The notes: a model not told the origin generated them from the letters alone. Counted from the stretch's first letter, positions 16,893 through 26,588 are shown. The stretch is DNA of 36,680 bases from Deltaproteobacteria bacterium (GCA_012728915.1 JAAYEC010000072.1:1-36680); one strand, 5' to 3'. Made by a program: numbers and translations.

Positions 16893-18245
16893 TCACGCCG
16901 CGGCCAGGACCGCCTGCGCCACGGCGAAATAGATCATCAGGCCCAGGATGTCCATGACCGATGCGATCAGGGGGTTGCTGGCCACGGCGGGGTCGATGCG
17001 GAAGCGCTGCAGGATCACGGGCAGGATCACGCCGAGGAGGCTCGACGCGACGACGATCGCAACCATCGCCACGGACACGATCAGGGCGATCCGGGCATCG
17101 CCCTTGAAAAAGCCGAGAAGCCAGCCCGCCAGTCCCATGGTGACTCCGAGCAGCAACCCGATCGCGACCTCCCGGAACAGGGCCCCGACCCACTGCCTCT
17201 CGCGGATGTCCCCCGTCGCCAGCGCCCGCACCATCAGGGTGGCCGACTGGTTGCCCGTGTTGCCGCCTGTGCCGATGAGCAGCGGGATGAAGAAGGCCAG
17301 GGCGACGGCCGAGTTCAGCGTGTCGGCCTGGGACGCGAGAATGCCCGTCGTGACGATGCTGATGCCCAGCAGGGAGGCCAGCCACGTCACCCGCTTGCCG
17401 TAGAGCGACAGGATCGAGGCATCCCGGTAGCTGGCCTTCAGCGGGTTCACGGCGGCCGTCTTCTGGAAGTCCTCCGTCGCCTCCTCCTCGGCGACGTCGA
17501 AGACGTCGTCGATCGTCACGATCCCGAGCAGGGTATCCCCCGCGTCCACGACGGGGAGAGCCGTGATGTCGTATCGGGAGATGAGCTCGACGGCCTTCTC
17601 CCGGTCTTCGAACGCGTCGATGCGGACAACCGTTTCTTCCATGATGTCCCTGATCCTCGCGGACGGCGGCGCGAGGATGAGCTTCCGCAGGCCCAGGACA
17701 CCGAGCAGCTTCCAGCGGCCGTCGGTGACGTAAACGACGTTGATCGTTTCGCTGTCCATTCCCTTGGCGCGCACGTGCGCCAGGGCCTCGTCCACCGTCC
17801 AGTCGGGACGCACCGCCACGTAATCGGGCGTCATGAGCCGCCCGACGCTCTCCCCGGGATAACCGAGGAGCTGAAGGGTTTCCCGGCGATCCTCGGGGGT
17901 GAGCAGATTCATCATCTTCTGGATGGCCTGACCCGGCAATTCCTGAAGAAATTCCGCCCGGTCGTCGGGGCTCAGGCCCGCGAGGATCACCCGGGTCTCC
18001 TCCGTCGTTAGGGCCTGGAGGAGATCGGTCTGCGTCCTGTCCGAAAGGTACGAGAAGACCTCAGAAAGCATCTCCCGCGGCAGCAGGCGCAGCAGAACGA
18101 TCCGGTCCTGTTCGCCCAGCCGCTCGAGCGTGTCGGAGATGTCCGGTTCGGGAATCTCCACGATCAGTCCGCGAAGCTCCGCCCACCGGCGGTCGGCCAG
18201 GAGCTTCTCGATTTCCGGCTTCAACAGTTCAAACGTCTTCGGCAT
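16893..18245 (-). CDS. mgtE: Magnesium transporter MgtE
   Basis: This 450-residue protein has the three MgtE parts in order: an N-terminal superhelical domain (about 1-130) rich in LPRE/LTPEDR repeats, two CBS domains (about 138-252), and five membrane helices (about 283-450) with the pore motif IGTGGNTGNQSATLM (324-338). MgtE is a Mg2+ channel whose cytosolic domains sense Mg2+. Length is normal. The gene lies upstream of glgA with a 20-bp gap, suggesting co-transcription, though no functional link is obvious. The ribosome site before the ATG at 18245 is weak. Confidence 0.97.
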   Translation of the reverse strand: MPKTFELLKPEIEKLLADRRWAELRGLIVEIPEPDISDTLERLGEQDRIVLLRLLPREMLSEVFSYLSDRTQTDLLQALTTEETRVILAGLSPDDRAEFLQELPGQAIQKMMNLLTPEDRRETLQLLGYPGESVGRLMTPDYVAVRPDWTVDEALAHVRAKGMDSETINVVYVTDGRWKLLGVLGLRKLILAPPSARIRDIMEETVVRIDAFEDREKAVELISRYDITALPVVDAGDTLLGIVTIDDVFDVAEEEATEDFQKTAAVNPLKASYRDASILSLYGKRVTWLASLLGISIVTTGILASQADTLNSAVALAFFIPLLIGTGGNTGNQSATLMVRALATGDIRERQWVGALFREVAIGLLLGVTMGLAGWLLGFFKGDARIALIVSVAMVAIVVASSLLGVILPVILQRFRIDPAVASNPLIASVMDILGLMIYFAVAQAVLAAA

Positions 18246-18327
18246 GGGCGTACAACCTTTGCACGTCAGGATTGGAGGCCGAACCCCGGTCGGCCAAAGG
18301 GTTTGCAGTCTTTGCGTAACCGCCCAG

Positions 18328-18349
18328 GCGCAAGGGGGCCCTCTTGCGC
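18328..18349. other. Hairpin between acyl-CoA synthetase and mgtE genes
   Basis: GCGCAAG / CTTGCGC pair, with G-C extension inside, giving a stem of up to ten pairs and a tiny loop. It sits in the 156-bp gap between two minus-strand genes. No T-run follows on the minus strand. I could not match it to a known Mg2+ riboswitch. Confidence 0.35.
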
Positions 18350-18401
18350 AACCGGTTCAGGTCCCCCGTCCGCGAAGGCCGCGAAGACCCCGACCCTTCC
18401 T

Positions 18402-21086
18402 TCACAGCGCGAGCACCCCCCTCAGGGAGCCCTCGTCGGGCGAGATCCTGAACCCCTTGCGGCGCAACAAGGCGATGATACTCTCGTTGTCGGGCAGCAT
18501 GTCCGCCACGATTTCCCGGATGCCGCGGTCCCGGGCCACGTCGATGCAGTACTGCGTGAGAAGGGAACCGAGTCCCCGGCCCCGCAGGGCATCGCCGACG
18601 GCGACGGCAAACTCCGCCGTCTCCCGGTTCGTGTAATGAATGAGGTGGGCGATCCCGACCATCTCGGCGCCCTGTGCATCCTCCACCTCGGCCACAACGG
18701 TCAGTTCGCGATCATAATCGATGAAGCAGTCACGGACGGCCATCTCCGGCGTGACCTCCTTGCGGGAGGTGAAGTACCGGAACCGGAGGGTCTCCGGGGA
18801 AAACGACCCGAGCAGCCGGTGCCAGAGGGGCACGTCTTCGGGCCGCGCGGGCCGCAGCGTGACCTCCGTACCGTCGCGCAGGCGGGTTTTTCGTACCAGT
18901 TCCTCGGGGTAGGGGTGGATGGCCAGGTGGCGGTAGGGGGCCTTCGCACCCCGGACGAGGGCCTCGCCGTCGAGAACAACGCGGGCATCCAGGGCCCATG
19001 CGCCCCCAGGTCCCGCGAGCAGCGGGTTGATGTCCATCTCCCGGATGAGGGGATTGCGGACGACGAGATAGGAAAAGCGCACGAGGATCTCCGTCAGGAG
19101 ATCGAGGTTCACCGGCGGGCGGCCCCTGAAGCCCCGGAGGAGCTTGTACCCCCGGATCGACTCGATAAGCCGGCGGGCGAGCCTTTCGTTGAGGGGTGGC
19201 AAGGCCACGGCCCTGTCCTGGAAGACCTCGGCGGCGACCCCGCCCATCCCGAACAGGATCACCGTGCCGAAAATAGGATCCTTCTTCGCACCAAGGATGA
19301 GTTCGTGGCCCCGGTGCTGAATCATCCGCTGCACGGTTACGCCCTCGAGACGGGCGCGCGGGTCGTGCGTCGCAGCCCGTTTCATGATCCGGCGGAAGGC
19401 CTCCCGCACGGAGCGGTCCGATTCGATGCCTAGGACGACGCCCCCGGCGTCGCTCTTGTGCGTGATATCCGGCGACAGGATCTTGAGCACCACGGGGTAG
19501 CCGATCTTCTTCGCGAGCCGGACGGCCGCGTCCTCCTTTCGTGCAGGAAAAGCCTCCACGACGGGTATTCCGTACGCCTCGAGCAGCGTCTTCGAAACGG
19601 GCTCGGAGAGCGTCTCCGACTCCTCCATGGCGATCCGCTGGCCGACGAGGAGCAACTCGTTGACCCTGTCCTGGTCCATGCCGAGACCGATGTCCATATC
19701 CTTCGGCGTCTCGTGGAGCATCTCCAGATTTCGGCTGTAGTCGTGCATGGACAGAAACGTCCGGACGGCCTGCTCCGGCGTCGGGTAGGTCGGCACGCTC
19801 ATCCGGTTGAGCATGTCGATCCCCTCGCGCACGCTCTCGCCGCCCATCCACGCCGCCAGGACCGGCTTCTCCGTCTTGGCGGCGATCGAGCCTACGAGTC
19901 GCGCCGTTTCCGTCGGGTCGGTCATGGCCTGCGGGGTCAGGATCACGAGGACCCCGTCGTTCAGCCTGTCTTCGACCAGGGTGTCCAGGGCCCGCCCGAA
20001 TCTCTCCGGCGGCGCGTCCCCGATGATGTCCACGGGGTTTCCCCGGCTCCACATGGGTGGCAGGGCCGCCTGCAGGGCCTCCTTCGTCTCCCCGGAGAGT
20101 CCCGCCAGCTCGCCGCCCCGCTCGATGAGGCAATCCGTGGCCATGATCCCCGGTCCCCCCGCGTTGGTCAGGACGGCCAGCCTCGGCCCCCGGGGGTTGT
20201 GCTGCTTGGCGAGGATCTCGGCGCAGTTAAAGAGGTCGGTGATCTCGTCGACCCGGACAATCCCCGCCCTCCGGAAGGCCGCGTCGAAGACCAGATCCTC
20301 TCCGGCGAGGGCCCCTGTATGGGAGGCCGCGGCCCGCATGGACTCGGCAAAGCGGCCCGACTTCACGGCGACGATCGGCTTGGTCCGGGCGAAGGCGCGG
20401 GCAGCGCTCAGGAACTTGCGCGCATCGGTCACGGTCTCCACGTAGAGGACGATGCTCCGCGTCTTCCGGTCCATGCCGAAGTAGTCGATCAGGTCTCCGA
20501 AGTCGACGTCGACCATGGACCCGACGGACACAAAATGGCTGAACCCGATCCGATCGTCGATGGCCCACTCCACGACGGCAGTGCCGAGTGCCCCCGACTG
20601 CGAGAGAAAGGCAACGCGTCCGTCCAGGGGCATCCGGGCGCCGAAGCTCGCGTTAAGCTTCAGGGACGGGACGATCAGTCCGAGGCAGTTGGGCCCGATG
20701 ATGCGGACACCGTAGGGTTTTGCCCGGCGGAGCAGCTCCTGCTCCAGCTTCTTTCCCTCCTCCCCGACTTCCCGGAATCCGGCAGTGGTGACGACCACGC
20801 CGAGGATTCCCGCCCGGCCGCACTGCTCGATCACGTGGGGGACCGATGCGGCGGGGGAGGCCACCACAACGAGGTCCACCGCCCCGGGCAGTTTCCCGAC
20901 GGTCGGGAAGGCCCGGACGCCCTGGACCGTGTCGCGCCGCGGGTTCACGGGGTACACGGGACCCTCGAAACCCGAGCTTCGGAGGTTTCTGAACAGGGTG
21001 TACCCGACGCTGTGCGTATCGTCGCTCGCCCCGACGACGGCAACCGCTTTCGGATCGAATATTTTCTCGAGGTTCCGGATGCTCAT
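18402..21086 (-). CDS. ADP-forming acyl-CoA synthetase (alpha-beta fusion) with C-terminal GNAT acetyltransferase domain
   Basis: This 894-residue protein combines three parts. Residues 1-460 are the CoA-binding and ligase domains (VAVVGASDD, GPNCLGL, FLSQSGALG), 500-720 an ATP-grasp domain (GYPVVLKI, THKSDAGGVVLG, REMDINPL), and 735-894 a GNAT domain with the acetyl-CoA loop RGRGLG. The order matches PatZ/Pat protein acetyltransferases (about 886 residues). The phosphorylatable histidine of active ADP-forming synthetases, H256 in ASHTGALAG, is present, whereas Salmonella Pat is reported to have lost it. So this protein could make ATP from an acyl-CoA and also acetylate proteins. GGGAGGA precedes the ATG. 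The direction of the ligase reaction cannot be told from sequence. Confidence 0.9.
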   Translation of the reverse strand: MSIRNLEKIFDPKAVAVVGASDDTHSVGYTLFRNLRSSGFEGPVYPVNPRRDTVQGVRAFPTVGKLPGAVDLVVVASPAASVPHVIEQCGRAGILGVVVTTAGFREVGEEGKKLEQELLRRAKPYGVRIIGPNCLGLIVPSLKLNASFGARMPLDGRVAFLSQSGALGTAVVEWAIDDRIGFSHFVSVGSMVDVDFGDLIDYFGMDRKTRSIVLYVETVTDARKFLSAARAFARTKPIVAVKSGRFAESMRAAASHTGALAGEDLVFDAAFRRAGIVRVDEITDLFNCAEILAKQHNPRGPRLAVLTNAGGPGIMATDCLIERGGELAGLSGETKEALQAALPPMWSRGNPVDIIGDAPPERFGRALDTLVEDRLNDGVLVILTPQAMTDPTETARLVGSIAAKTEKPVLAAWMGGESVREGIDMLNRMSVPTYPTPEQAVRTFLSMHDYSRNLEMLHETPKDMDIGLGMDQDRVNELLLVGQRIAMEESETLSEPVSKTLLEAYGIPVVEAFPARKEDAAVRLAKKIGYPVVLKILSPDITHKSDAGGVVLGIESDRSVREAFRRIMKRAATHDPRARLEGVTVQRMIQHRGHELILGAKKDPIFGTVILFGMGGVAAEVFQDRAVALPPLNERLARRLIESIRGYKLLRGFRGRPPVNLDLLTEILVRFSYLVVRNPLIREMDINPLLAGPGGAWALDARVVLDGEALVRGAKAPYRHLAIHPYPEELVRKTRLRDGTEVTLRPARPEDVPLWHRLLGSFSPETLRFRYFTSRKEVTPEMAVRDCFIDYDRELTVVAEVEDAQGAEMVGIAHLIHYTNRETAEFAVAVGDALRGRGLGSLLTQYCIDVARDRGIREIVADMLPDNESIIALLRRKGFRISPDEGSLRGVLAL

Positions 21087-21501
21087 GGTGTCCTCCCGGT
21101 GAGATGCCTGGATTGCTGCATGCCCCGATCGTTCCGCCCGTCCGGCCGAAAGGCTGCGTCAGCGGCTACTCGTCGCAGACGCAGATCCCCGGTGCGTCGC
21201 AAAGCGGTGCCTATCTTGCCTCCCGGGCGCATGGCTCATATAGGGGGCGGAACGAGACGCCTTGCGGGCCGCCTCTTCCCGGGTTCGGCCCGCTTGGCCG
21301 GGGAAAAGGCCGGATGCGCAAGCCGGTCGAGGCCGGCGAACAGCACGGACAAGAGAGAGCCCCTTGTGAAGCGCCCCAGGCAGGCAGGCGTGCGCCCTAC
21401 GATCGGGATTGGCCGACGTTTCCGGTGTTGGGAGCCTTCCGTCCATTTTCTGTCGTTTCCCTCCGTCGCGTTCCGTCCTTCCTCTCCGCCTGGTTTCCAG
21501 C
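21087..21501. other. 415-bp intergenic region without a recognisable gene
   Basis: It separates the GH65 gene from the acyl-CoA synthetase gene, both on the minus strand. Open frames occur in several phases but none has a ribosome site or a recognisable protein. No strong terminator was found. It probably carries the promoter of the acyl-CoA synthetase gene and marks the end of the solute cluster. Confidence 0.5.
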
Positions 21502-23901
21502 TCATTCGGCTTCGGACTCGTAAAGATGGATGGTTTCGCCTGAGGCGAGCGTGCGGCGTTTCTCACGGTACTGAAACGATACGTCGCCGTCTTCCCCCGG
21601 TTCGCGGGAAATTGTGATTTTCCCGGACTTCGCGGCAATAGCGATCCTGTCGTTCCGGACCCGGATCTTCATCCGCAGGCCGCTGAGTTCCGGGGGGATT
21701 CGGGGATTGAGGTGGATGACCCCGTCGCGGAACTCGAGCCCCGTGTAGCATCGCTGGATCAGGTCCGCCGTCCCGGCCATGGCCCCAAGGTGGATTCCCT
21801 CGTGGGTGGTGCCGCCCTGGATGTCCGAGATGTCGCTCTCAAGAGCCCGCTGGAACAGCCGCCAGGAAGCCGCGCGGTCCATCCGGGCAAGGACCCAGGA
21901 GTGAACGACGTTACTGAGCGTCGAGCCGTTGGATGTCCTCTCGAGGTAGTAGCGGATGTTCCGGGGAATCGCGACGGGGTCGAATTTGTACCCCATCGCC
22001 GAGAACAGCTCCTGCAGCTCCTCCGCGGAGAACAGGTAAAAGAGCATGAGCACATCGGCCTGCTTGGAGACCTGGTAGCGGTTCGGCGAATCGCCTTCGG
22101 CCTCGAGAATCCGGTCGAGACGCTGGATGTTGCCGTACTTTTCCCGGTAGCCGGCCCAGTCGAAGGGCGCCAACCGTTCGTAGCCCTCGAACTGGCTGAT
22201 GATCCCGTTGCCGTGAAAAGGGACCTTCATCCTCGGCGGAATCATCCTCCAGCGTTCGATCTCCTCCTCCTCGAGACTGATCGTTTCCTTCAGGTCCTGC
22301 AGCGCCGCCTTACCGAGGATCTCAATAACCCCCAGGGCCGTTCGGAGCACCCAGGCCGTCATGACGTTGGTGTAGGCGTTGTTCTTCAGACCCGGCTCCG
22401 CGGCTCCGGGATAGGCCTCGTGATACTCGTCGGGCCCCACCACACCGTGGATCTCGTAGCGGTTCTCGAGCGTGTTGTAGGTGGTCCGATCGGCAAGCAT
22501 CCGGGCAATCTCGAGAATGACTTCCGCCCCGAAGGCACTCAGGAAGGCCCTGTCTGCCGTCATCTCGACGTACTGCCAAATATTGTACACGATCGCCGCG
22601 TTGACATGAAGCTGCAGCCGGGAGTGGTCGGGCATCCAGCGACCGGAACGGGGGTTGAGCCTCAGCGACTGCGTCTCCTCCCGTCCGTCGCTTCCGCTCT
22701 GCCAGGGAAAGAGGGCGCCACGTAGCCCTGCATCGGCCGCGGCCTGACGGGCCGACCCGAGACGCCGGAACCGGTACAGCAGCCGGGAGCGGGCCACCTC
22801 GGGAAACCGGAGGTTCAGAAAAGGCAAAATGAAGAGCTCGTCCCAGAAAATATGTCCCCGGTACGCCTCGCCGTGCCACCCGCGCGCAGGGATGCCCGCA
22901 TCGAGGTCCGCAGATCGGGGGGCGTTGACCTGCAGCAGATGAAAGAGGTGCAGCCGCAGCATCATCCGCGTGCGCGCGTCGGCGCCCAGTTCCATGTCGC
23001 AGCGGTTCCAGAGATGCCTCCAGGCGAGTTCGTGACTCTCCCGCAGCTCATCGAATCGTCCGGCCCGTCCCGCTTCGTCACAGGCAGCCCGGACGATTCC
23101 GGACACCGCCGGATCTCTCGACGTATACAGGGACATCGTCTTCTCCACCAGAAGGGTCTGCCCCTTCTCGACATCCACCGCGAACTCCTCCGACACGAAA
23201 CCCGGCACGGCTTCGACGGAGCGGGCGGTGGAAACCTCCTTTCCGCGGCAGGACAGTCGCGTTCGGGCCGCCTGGGCGACCTGGAGGCTCGACTGATTCG
23301 TCCGAACCAGGAGGTAGAGGACCCCGCCTTCCTCGCCGGACCGAAGCGGCTCGAGATGCCGGTTGCTCAGCCGGCGGTACCGCGCCACCCCGTCATTGAC
23401 GACAGTGCCGTCCAGGGCCGAGCGGACCCGGATAAGGCCGGCCCAGTTCAGGGCGGTGATCCGCGTCTCATGGGCCGCCAGATGAACGCGGCCCATGTGA
23501 ACGAAACGGCGGCTCTCGACCCGGCACTCGCGGTCCCTGCGGTCCCGGAAATGAAACGTACGCGAGAGAATGCCCCGCCGGAGATCCAGAACCTGGCGGT
23601 AACCCAGAAGGGAAACGGACCGGATATCAAACCAGCCGTCGTCGTCGAACCGAAACCCCAGACACAGCCAGTTCGGCATGTTCACGAGATCCTCGTTTTC
23701 CACGATCCGGCCGGCGATCTCCGTTTCGAGCCGGTTGTATCCGCCCGCAAGATAGGTTCCGGGATAGTGCGTATCGCCGGCACGCGATTCGGCCGCCGCG
23801 CCCCGGGTGAAAAAATACCCGTTTCCTAGCGTGCAGAGGGCCTCGCGAAGCTTTTCCTCGGCGGGGTTGAAGTCGTCGTATCGAAGCGTCCATTCAGGCA
23901 C
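21502..23901 (-). CDS. GH65 disaccharide phosphorylase (trehalose/maltose/kojibiose type)
   Basis: This 799-residue protein is a full-length family 65 enzyme: an N-terminal beta-sandwich (about 1-280), an (alpha/alpha)6 barrel with FWDELFILPF (352-361), the general acid E492 in GVVGPDEYHE, K613-Q614 in the substrate loop VSKQADVLM, and the phosphate-binding region HEGIHLGAMAGT. These enzymes split an alpha-glucoside with phosphate to beta-glucose-1-phosphate and glucose. The start is a GTG at 23901 with GGGAGGAG upstream; it overlaps the stop of the preceding HAD/trehalose-phosphatase gene by eight bases. Neighbours (otsA, otsB, treT) point to trehalose or trehalose-6-phosphate as substrate, but maltose and kojibiose cannot be excluded. 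Confidence 0.93.
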   Translation of the reverse strand: MPEWTLRYDDFNPAEEKLREALCTLGNGYFFTRGAAAESRAGDTHYPGTYLAGGYNRLETEIAGRIVENEDLVNMPNWLCLGFRFDDDGWFDIRSVSLLGYRQVLDLRRGILSRTFHFRDRRDRECRVESRRFVHMGRVHLAAHETRITALNWAGLIRVRSALDGTVVNDGVARYRRLSNRHLEPLRSGEEGGVLYLLVRTNQSSLQVAQAARTRLSCRGKEVSTARSVEAVPGFVSEEFAVDVEKGQTLLVEKTMSLYTSRDPAVSGIVRAACDEAGRAGRFDELRESHELAWRHLWNRCDMELGADARTRMMLRLHLFHLLQVNAPRSADLDAGIPARGWHGEAYRGHIFWDELFILPFLNLRFPEVARSRLLYRFRRLGSARQAAADAGLRGALFPWQSGSDGREETQSLRLNPRSGRWMPDHSRLQLHVNAAIVYNIWQYVEMTADRAFLSAFGAEVILEIARMLADRTTYNTLENRYEIHGVVGPDEYHEAYPGAAEPGLKNNAYTNVMTAWVLRTALGVIEILGKAALQDLKETISLEEEEIERWRMIPPRMKVPFHGNGIISQFEGYERLAPFDWAGYREKYGNIQRLDRILEAEGDSPNRYQVSKQADVLMLFYLFSAEELQELFSAMGYKFDPVAIPRNIRYYLERTSNGSTLSNVVHSWVLARMDRAASWRLFQRALESDISDIQGGTTHEGIHLGAMAGTADLIQRCYTGLEFRDGVIHLNPRIPPELSGLRMKIRVRNDRIAIAAKSGKITISREPGEDGDVSFQYREKRRTLASGETIHLYESEAE

Positions 23902-25528
23902 GAGGGGCTCCTCCCGTTTCGATCTCCAGGATCATCTGCAGGAACTTCGACACTTCGCCGGGGTCCCGCAGGGCGTACCGCGCCGCCGTCGGAGCGGCCT
24001 GTTCCCGCACGACAATGGGAATGCCCCGTTCCCGGAGCGCGCGGAAGGCGTCCTCGTCGGTCACGTCGTCGCCGATGAACAGGGGGACAACATCCTCCCT
24101 GTCGAGCCGGAGCGCCCGCAGCAGGAAACGGACCGCCTCACCTTTGTTCCACGCAAGGGCGGGCTGAAGCTCGAAGACCTTCTTCCCGTAAGTTTTCCGC
24201 AACGAGGGATACCGGTCCGCCGCGGCATTGACGGCAGCTTGCACCGCCGCCACATCCGCGTCCGCCACGAGACGGTAGTGCACGGCGATGGAGAAGCGCT
24301 TCCGCTCGATCAGGCAGCCCCGGACGCCGCCCAGCTCGCCCCTCAGTTCCCGCTCGGCTCCGTCAAGGGCGGGAAGGTACGCGCGGGCTCCCTCATGCTC
24401 GGCCTGCAGATCCCCGGGGCCCTCGATTTCGTAGCCGTGGCTTCCCGAGTAGACCAACGTATCGATGCCGACCAGTTTACGGACGTCCCGCAGGTCGCGC
24501 CCGCTGACGACGGCGACGGGAACCCGGGCGGCGAGTTCCTCGAGCAGGCGCCGCACCTCGGGGGAAAGGAGCGCCCGATCCGGGGTCTCCACGATGGGCG
24601 TCAACGTGCCGTCGTAGTCGAGAAACAGGGCGAACCGCCGGCCCAGGGCCTCGGCCAGAATCTCGTCCCGGGCCGCGAGCGCCGACGGCAGGGTGCCGTC
24701 CGGCGCTTCACCCATTCGGACCGACCCGGAAACGGACAGATCGGAGAGACTCGCGATGACGATGCCCGCGCCGCCCCCCCGCAGGATTTCCGCGTGCCGT
24801 TCTTCACGGGCGAGTCCCACGACGAGGCCGAAGCCCCCGCTGCCGGCCGCCAGCACACCGGCCAGCGAATCCTCAACCACGGCACAGTGCCGCGGCGCCA
24901 CGCCCAGGCGCTCCGCCGCTTCGAGGAAGATGCCCGGGTCGGGCTTCCCGGGGATGCCCAGGCGCTCCGCCTCGAGCCCGTCCACCACGGCGTCGAAGCG
25001 CTCTGCGTATCCGGCGTCCCTGAGAATCGCCGCGCAGTTTTTGCTGGCCGATATCACGGCGGTCCGAAACCCGTGCCGCTTCAAATCTCGAAGGAGCGCG
25101 GGCAGCGCGCCGTCGATCCTCGCCCCCTCCTCTTCCAGGTATTTCCGGAAAAGTCTGTTCTTCCAATTGCCGAGACCGTGAAGCGTTTCCAATCCGGGCG
25201 GGTCCGTGTCGCTGCCCTCGGGCAGCCGAAGGCTCCTCGAATGCAGGAAATCCCGGACCCCGTCGATCCGCGGCTTCCCGTCCACGAAGCGGCGATAGTC
25301 GTCCCGGGGATCGAACGGGCGTAGGTCGCGGCAGCTCTTTTCATCGCCGGTCTTCCGGATCGCAGAGAAAAATGTGTCGAACGTGCTCTTCCAGGCCCGG
25401 ACGTGCAGGGGTGACGTATCGGCCACGACGCCATCGAAATCGAAAATAACGGCACCCAGCCGATCATCGGCCAATACGGATTCATTTGCCCGGTTGATTT
25501 GTCTCTCTTTTTCGTTATGCAAATCCAT
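23894..25528 (-). CDS. otsB: Beta-phosphoglucomutase-like HAD / trehalose-6-phosphate phosphatase fusion
   Basis: The 544-residue product has two HAD phosphatase modules. The first (about 22-270) begins IFDFDGVVADTS with nucleophile D30 and resembles beta-phosphoglucomutase (GKPDPGIFLEAA, VEDSLAGVLAA). The second (about 300-540) begins LFLDYDGTLTPIV with D304 and D306 and ends with GDDVTDEDAF, the OtsB signature, removing phosphate from trehalose-6-phosphate. I chose the ATG at 25528, preceded by GGGGAG, over a longer frame reaching 25615. The pair of this gene and the overlapping GH65 gene repeats the domain order reported for mycobacterial OtsB1 (Rv2006), split in two. The mutase half would turn the phosphorylase product into glucose-6-phosphate. 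Confidence 0.9.
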   Translation of the reverse strand: MDLHNEKERQINRANESVLADDRLGAVIFDFDGVVADTSPLHVRAWKSTFDTFFSAIRKTGDEKSCRDLRPFDPRDDYRRFVDGKPRIDGVRDFLHSRSLRLPEGSDTDPPGLETLHGLGNWKNRLFRKYLEEEGARIDGALPALLRDLKRHGFRTAVISASKNCAAILRDAGYAERFDAVVDGLEAERLGIPGKPDPGIFLEAAERLGVAPRHCAVVEDSLAGVLAAGSGGFGLVVGLAREERHAEILRGGGAGIVIASLSDLSVSGSVRMGEAPDGTLPSALAARDEILAEALGRRFALFLDYDGTLTPIVETPDRALLSPEVRRLLEELAARVPVAVVSGRDLRDVRKLVGIDTLVYSGSHGYEIEGPGDLQAEHEGARAYLPALDGAERELRGELGGVRGCLIERKRFSIAVHYRLVADADVAAVQAAVNAAADRYPSLRKTYGKKVFELQPALAWNKGEAVRFLLRALRLDREDVVPLFIGDDVTDEDAFRALRERGIPIVVREQAAPTAARYALRDPGEVSKFLQMILEIETGGAPRA

Positions 25529-25565
25529 GAAGTCTCCCCGAGCCCTTCTTTCGAGGGAATGCGCC

Positions 25566-26510
25566 TCATTCCGCCGCCTCACCCGCCAGGAGGATCCGGT
25601 GGAGACGCTCCACATCCTCCCGGCGGCAAAGCTCGGAGCCCGGCGTCATGACCGCCGCCGTCCCTGCGGCAAGCCCGTACAGGGCGGCGTCCCGGATGGG
25701 CCTGCCCTGCGCAAGGCTCAGAACGACCCCTGCGACGGTACTGTCGCCGGCCCCCACCTTGCTGCGGATCGGCACGACGGGAGCCCGCAGGCGCTCGGCC
25801 CCCTCCCGGGTGACCAGCAGGATGCCCGCTGCCCCAAGCGAAAGAAGGATCACCTCGCAGCCGCTGCGCCGAAGAAGATCCAGGGAAAGCGCCTCCTGTT
25901 CCGACTCGTCTCGCGGCTCCCGGCCCACCAGGTCGATGAACTCCTGGTAGTTCGGCTTGAGGAGATAGAGCGGTTCCCGGACGGCCCGCCTCAGGGCCTC
26001 CCCCGAGGTATCAACGATGACGCGGGCCCCGATCCTCTGCCCGATGCGTGCCATTCTGGCATAGAAATCCTCCGGAACGCCCGGCGCAAGAGCGCCGCTC
26101 CCCACCAGATAGCCCGTCTCGGGGCCGAGAGCGGTCAGGATATCGAGCAATCGCTCCCATTCCGCTTCGCCGATCGTCGGCCCCGGCATCCCGAAACGGT
26201 ATTGCTGGCCCGTCGCTTCTTCGTAAACCATGAAGCTCTCCCGCGTGGGCTCCGTGATGGGCACCGGGCAGTGGGGTACGTTTTCCTGATCGAGGAGATC
26301 CCCGAGAAGACACCCCGTGTGGCCGCCCGCGGAATGGACCGCAAGGGATCGACCGCCAAGCCGGGCGATCACCCGCGAGACATTGATCCCGCCGCCTCCG
26401 GGCTCGTAGACGGGGGCCCCGCACCGCAGCTTGCGGCCGGGCACAACGTTCGAAACGGAGGTGCTGATATCCACTGCGGGGTTTACCGTAAGCGTGACGA
26501 TTGGGGTCAT
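25566..26510 (-). CDS. pfkB: PfkB-family sugar kinase, phosphofructokinase-like
   Basis: This 314-residue kinase starts MTPIVTLTVNPAVDIS, the N-terminus typical of 1-phosphofructokinase, tagatose-6-phosphate kinase and Pfk-2. It has the glycine-rich YEPGGGGINVSRV block (about 36-48) and the C-terminal VGAGDSTVAG motif with catalytic D256. It would phosphorylate a sugar phosphate, most likely fructose-6-phosphate, as E. coli Pfk-2 does. The ATG at 26510 follows GGGAGG; a longer reading from 26552 lacks a ribosome site. It lies 37 bp upstream of the HAD/OtsB fusion. With the phosphorylase and mutase it could channel trehalose carbon to glycolysis. The exact substrate is not proven. Confidence 0.85.
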   Translation of the reverse strand: MTPIVTLTVNPAVDISTSVSNVVPGRKLRCGAPVYEPGGGGINVSRVIARLGGRSLAVHSAGGHTGCLLGDLLDQENVPHCPVPITEPTRESFMVYEEATGQQYRFGMPGPTIGEAEWERLLDILTALGPETGYLVGSGALAPGVPEDFYARMARIGQRIGARVIVDTSGEALRRAVREPLYLLKPNYQEFIDLVGREPRDESEQEALSLDLLRRSGCEVILLSLGAAGILLVTREGAERLRAPVVPIRSKVGAGDSTVAGVVLSLAQGRPIRDAALYGLAAGTAAVMTPGSELCRREDVERLHRILLAGEAAE

Positions 26511-26588
26511 CGTTTCGTGCCTCCCGGTCTGTTGATGGGGTCGTTTTGGCACTCACGGCCCGGCCGGAATGCAGCGGGCGCCATCCGA

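Noticed and set aside
16873-17385. N-terminal extension of glycogen synthase
   Set aside because: The extra sequence overlaps mgtE in another frame, is Arg/Pro/Gly-rich, and the ATG at 16872 with its ribosome site gives the normal family N-terminus.
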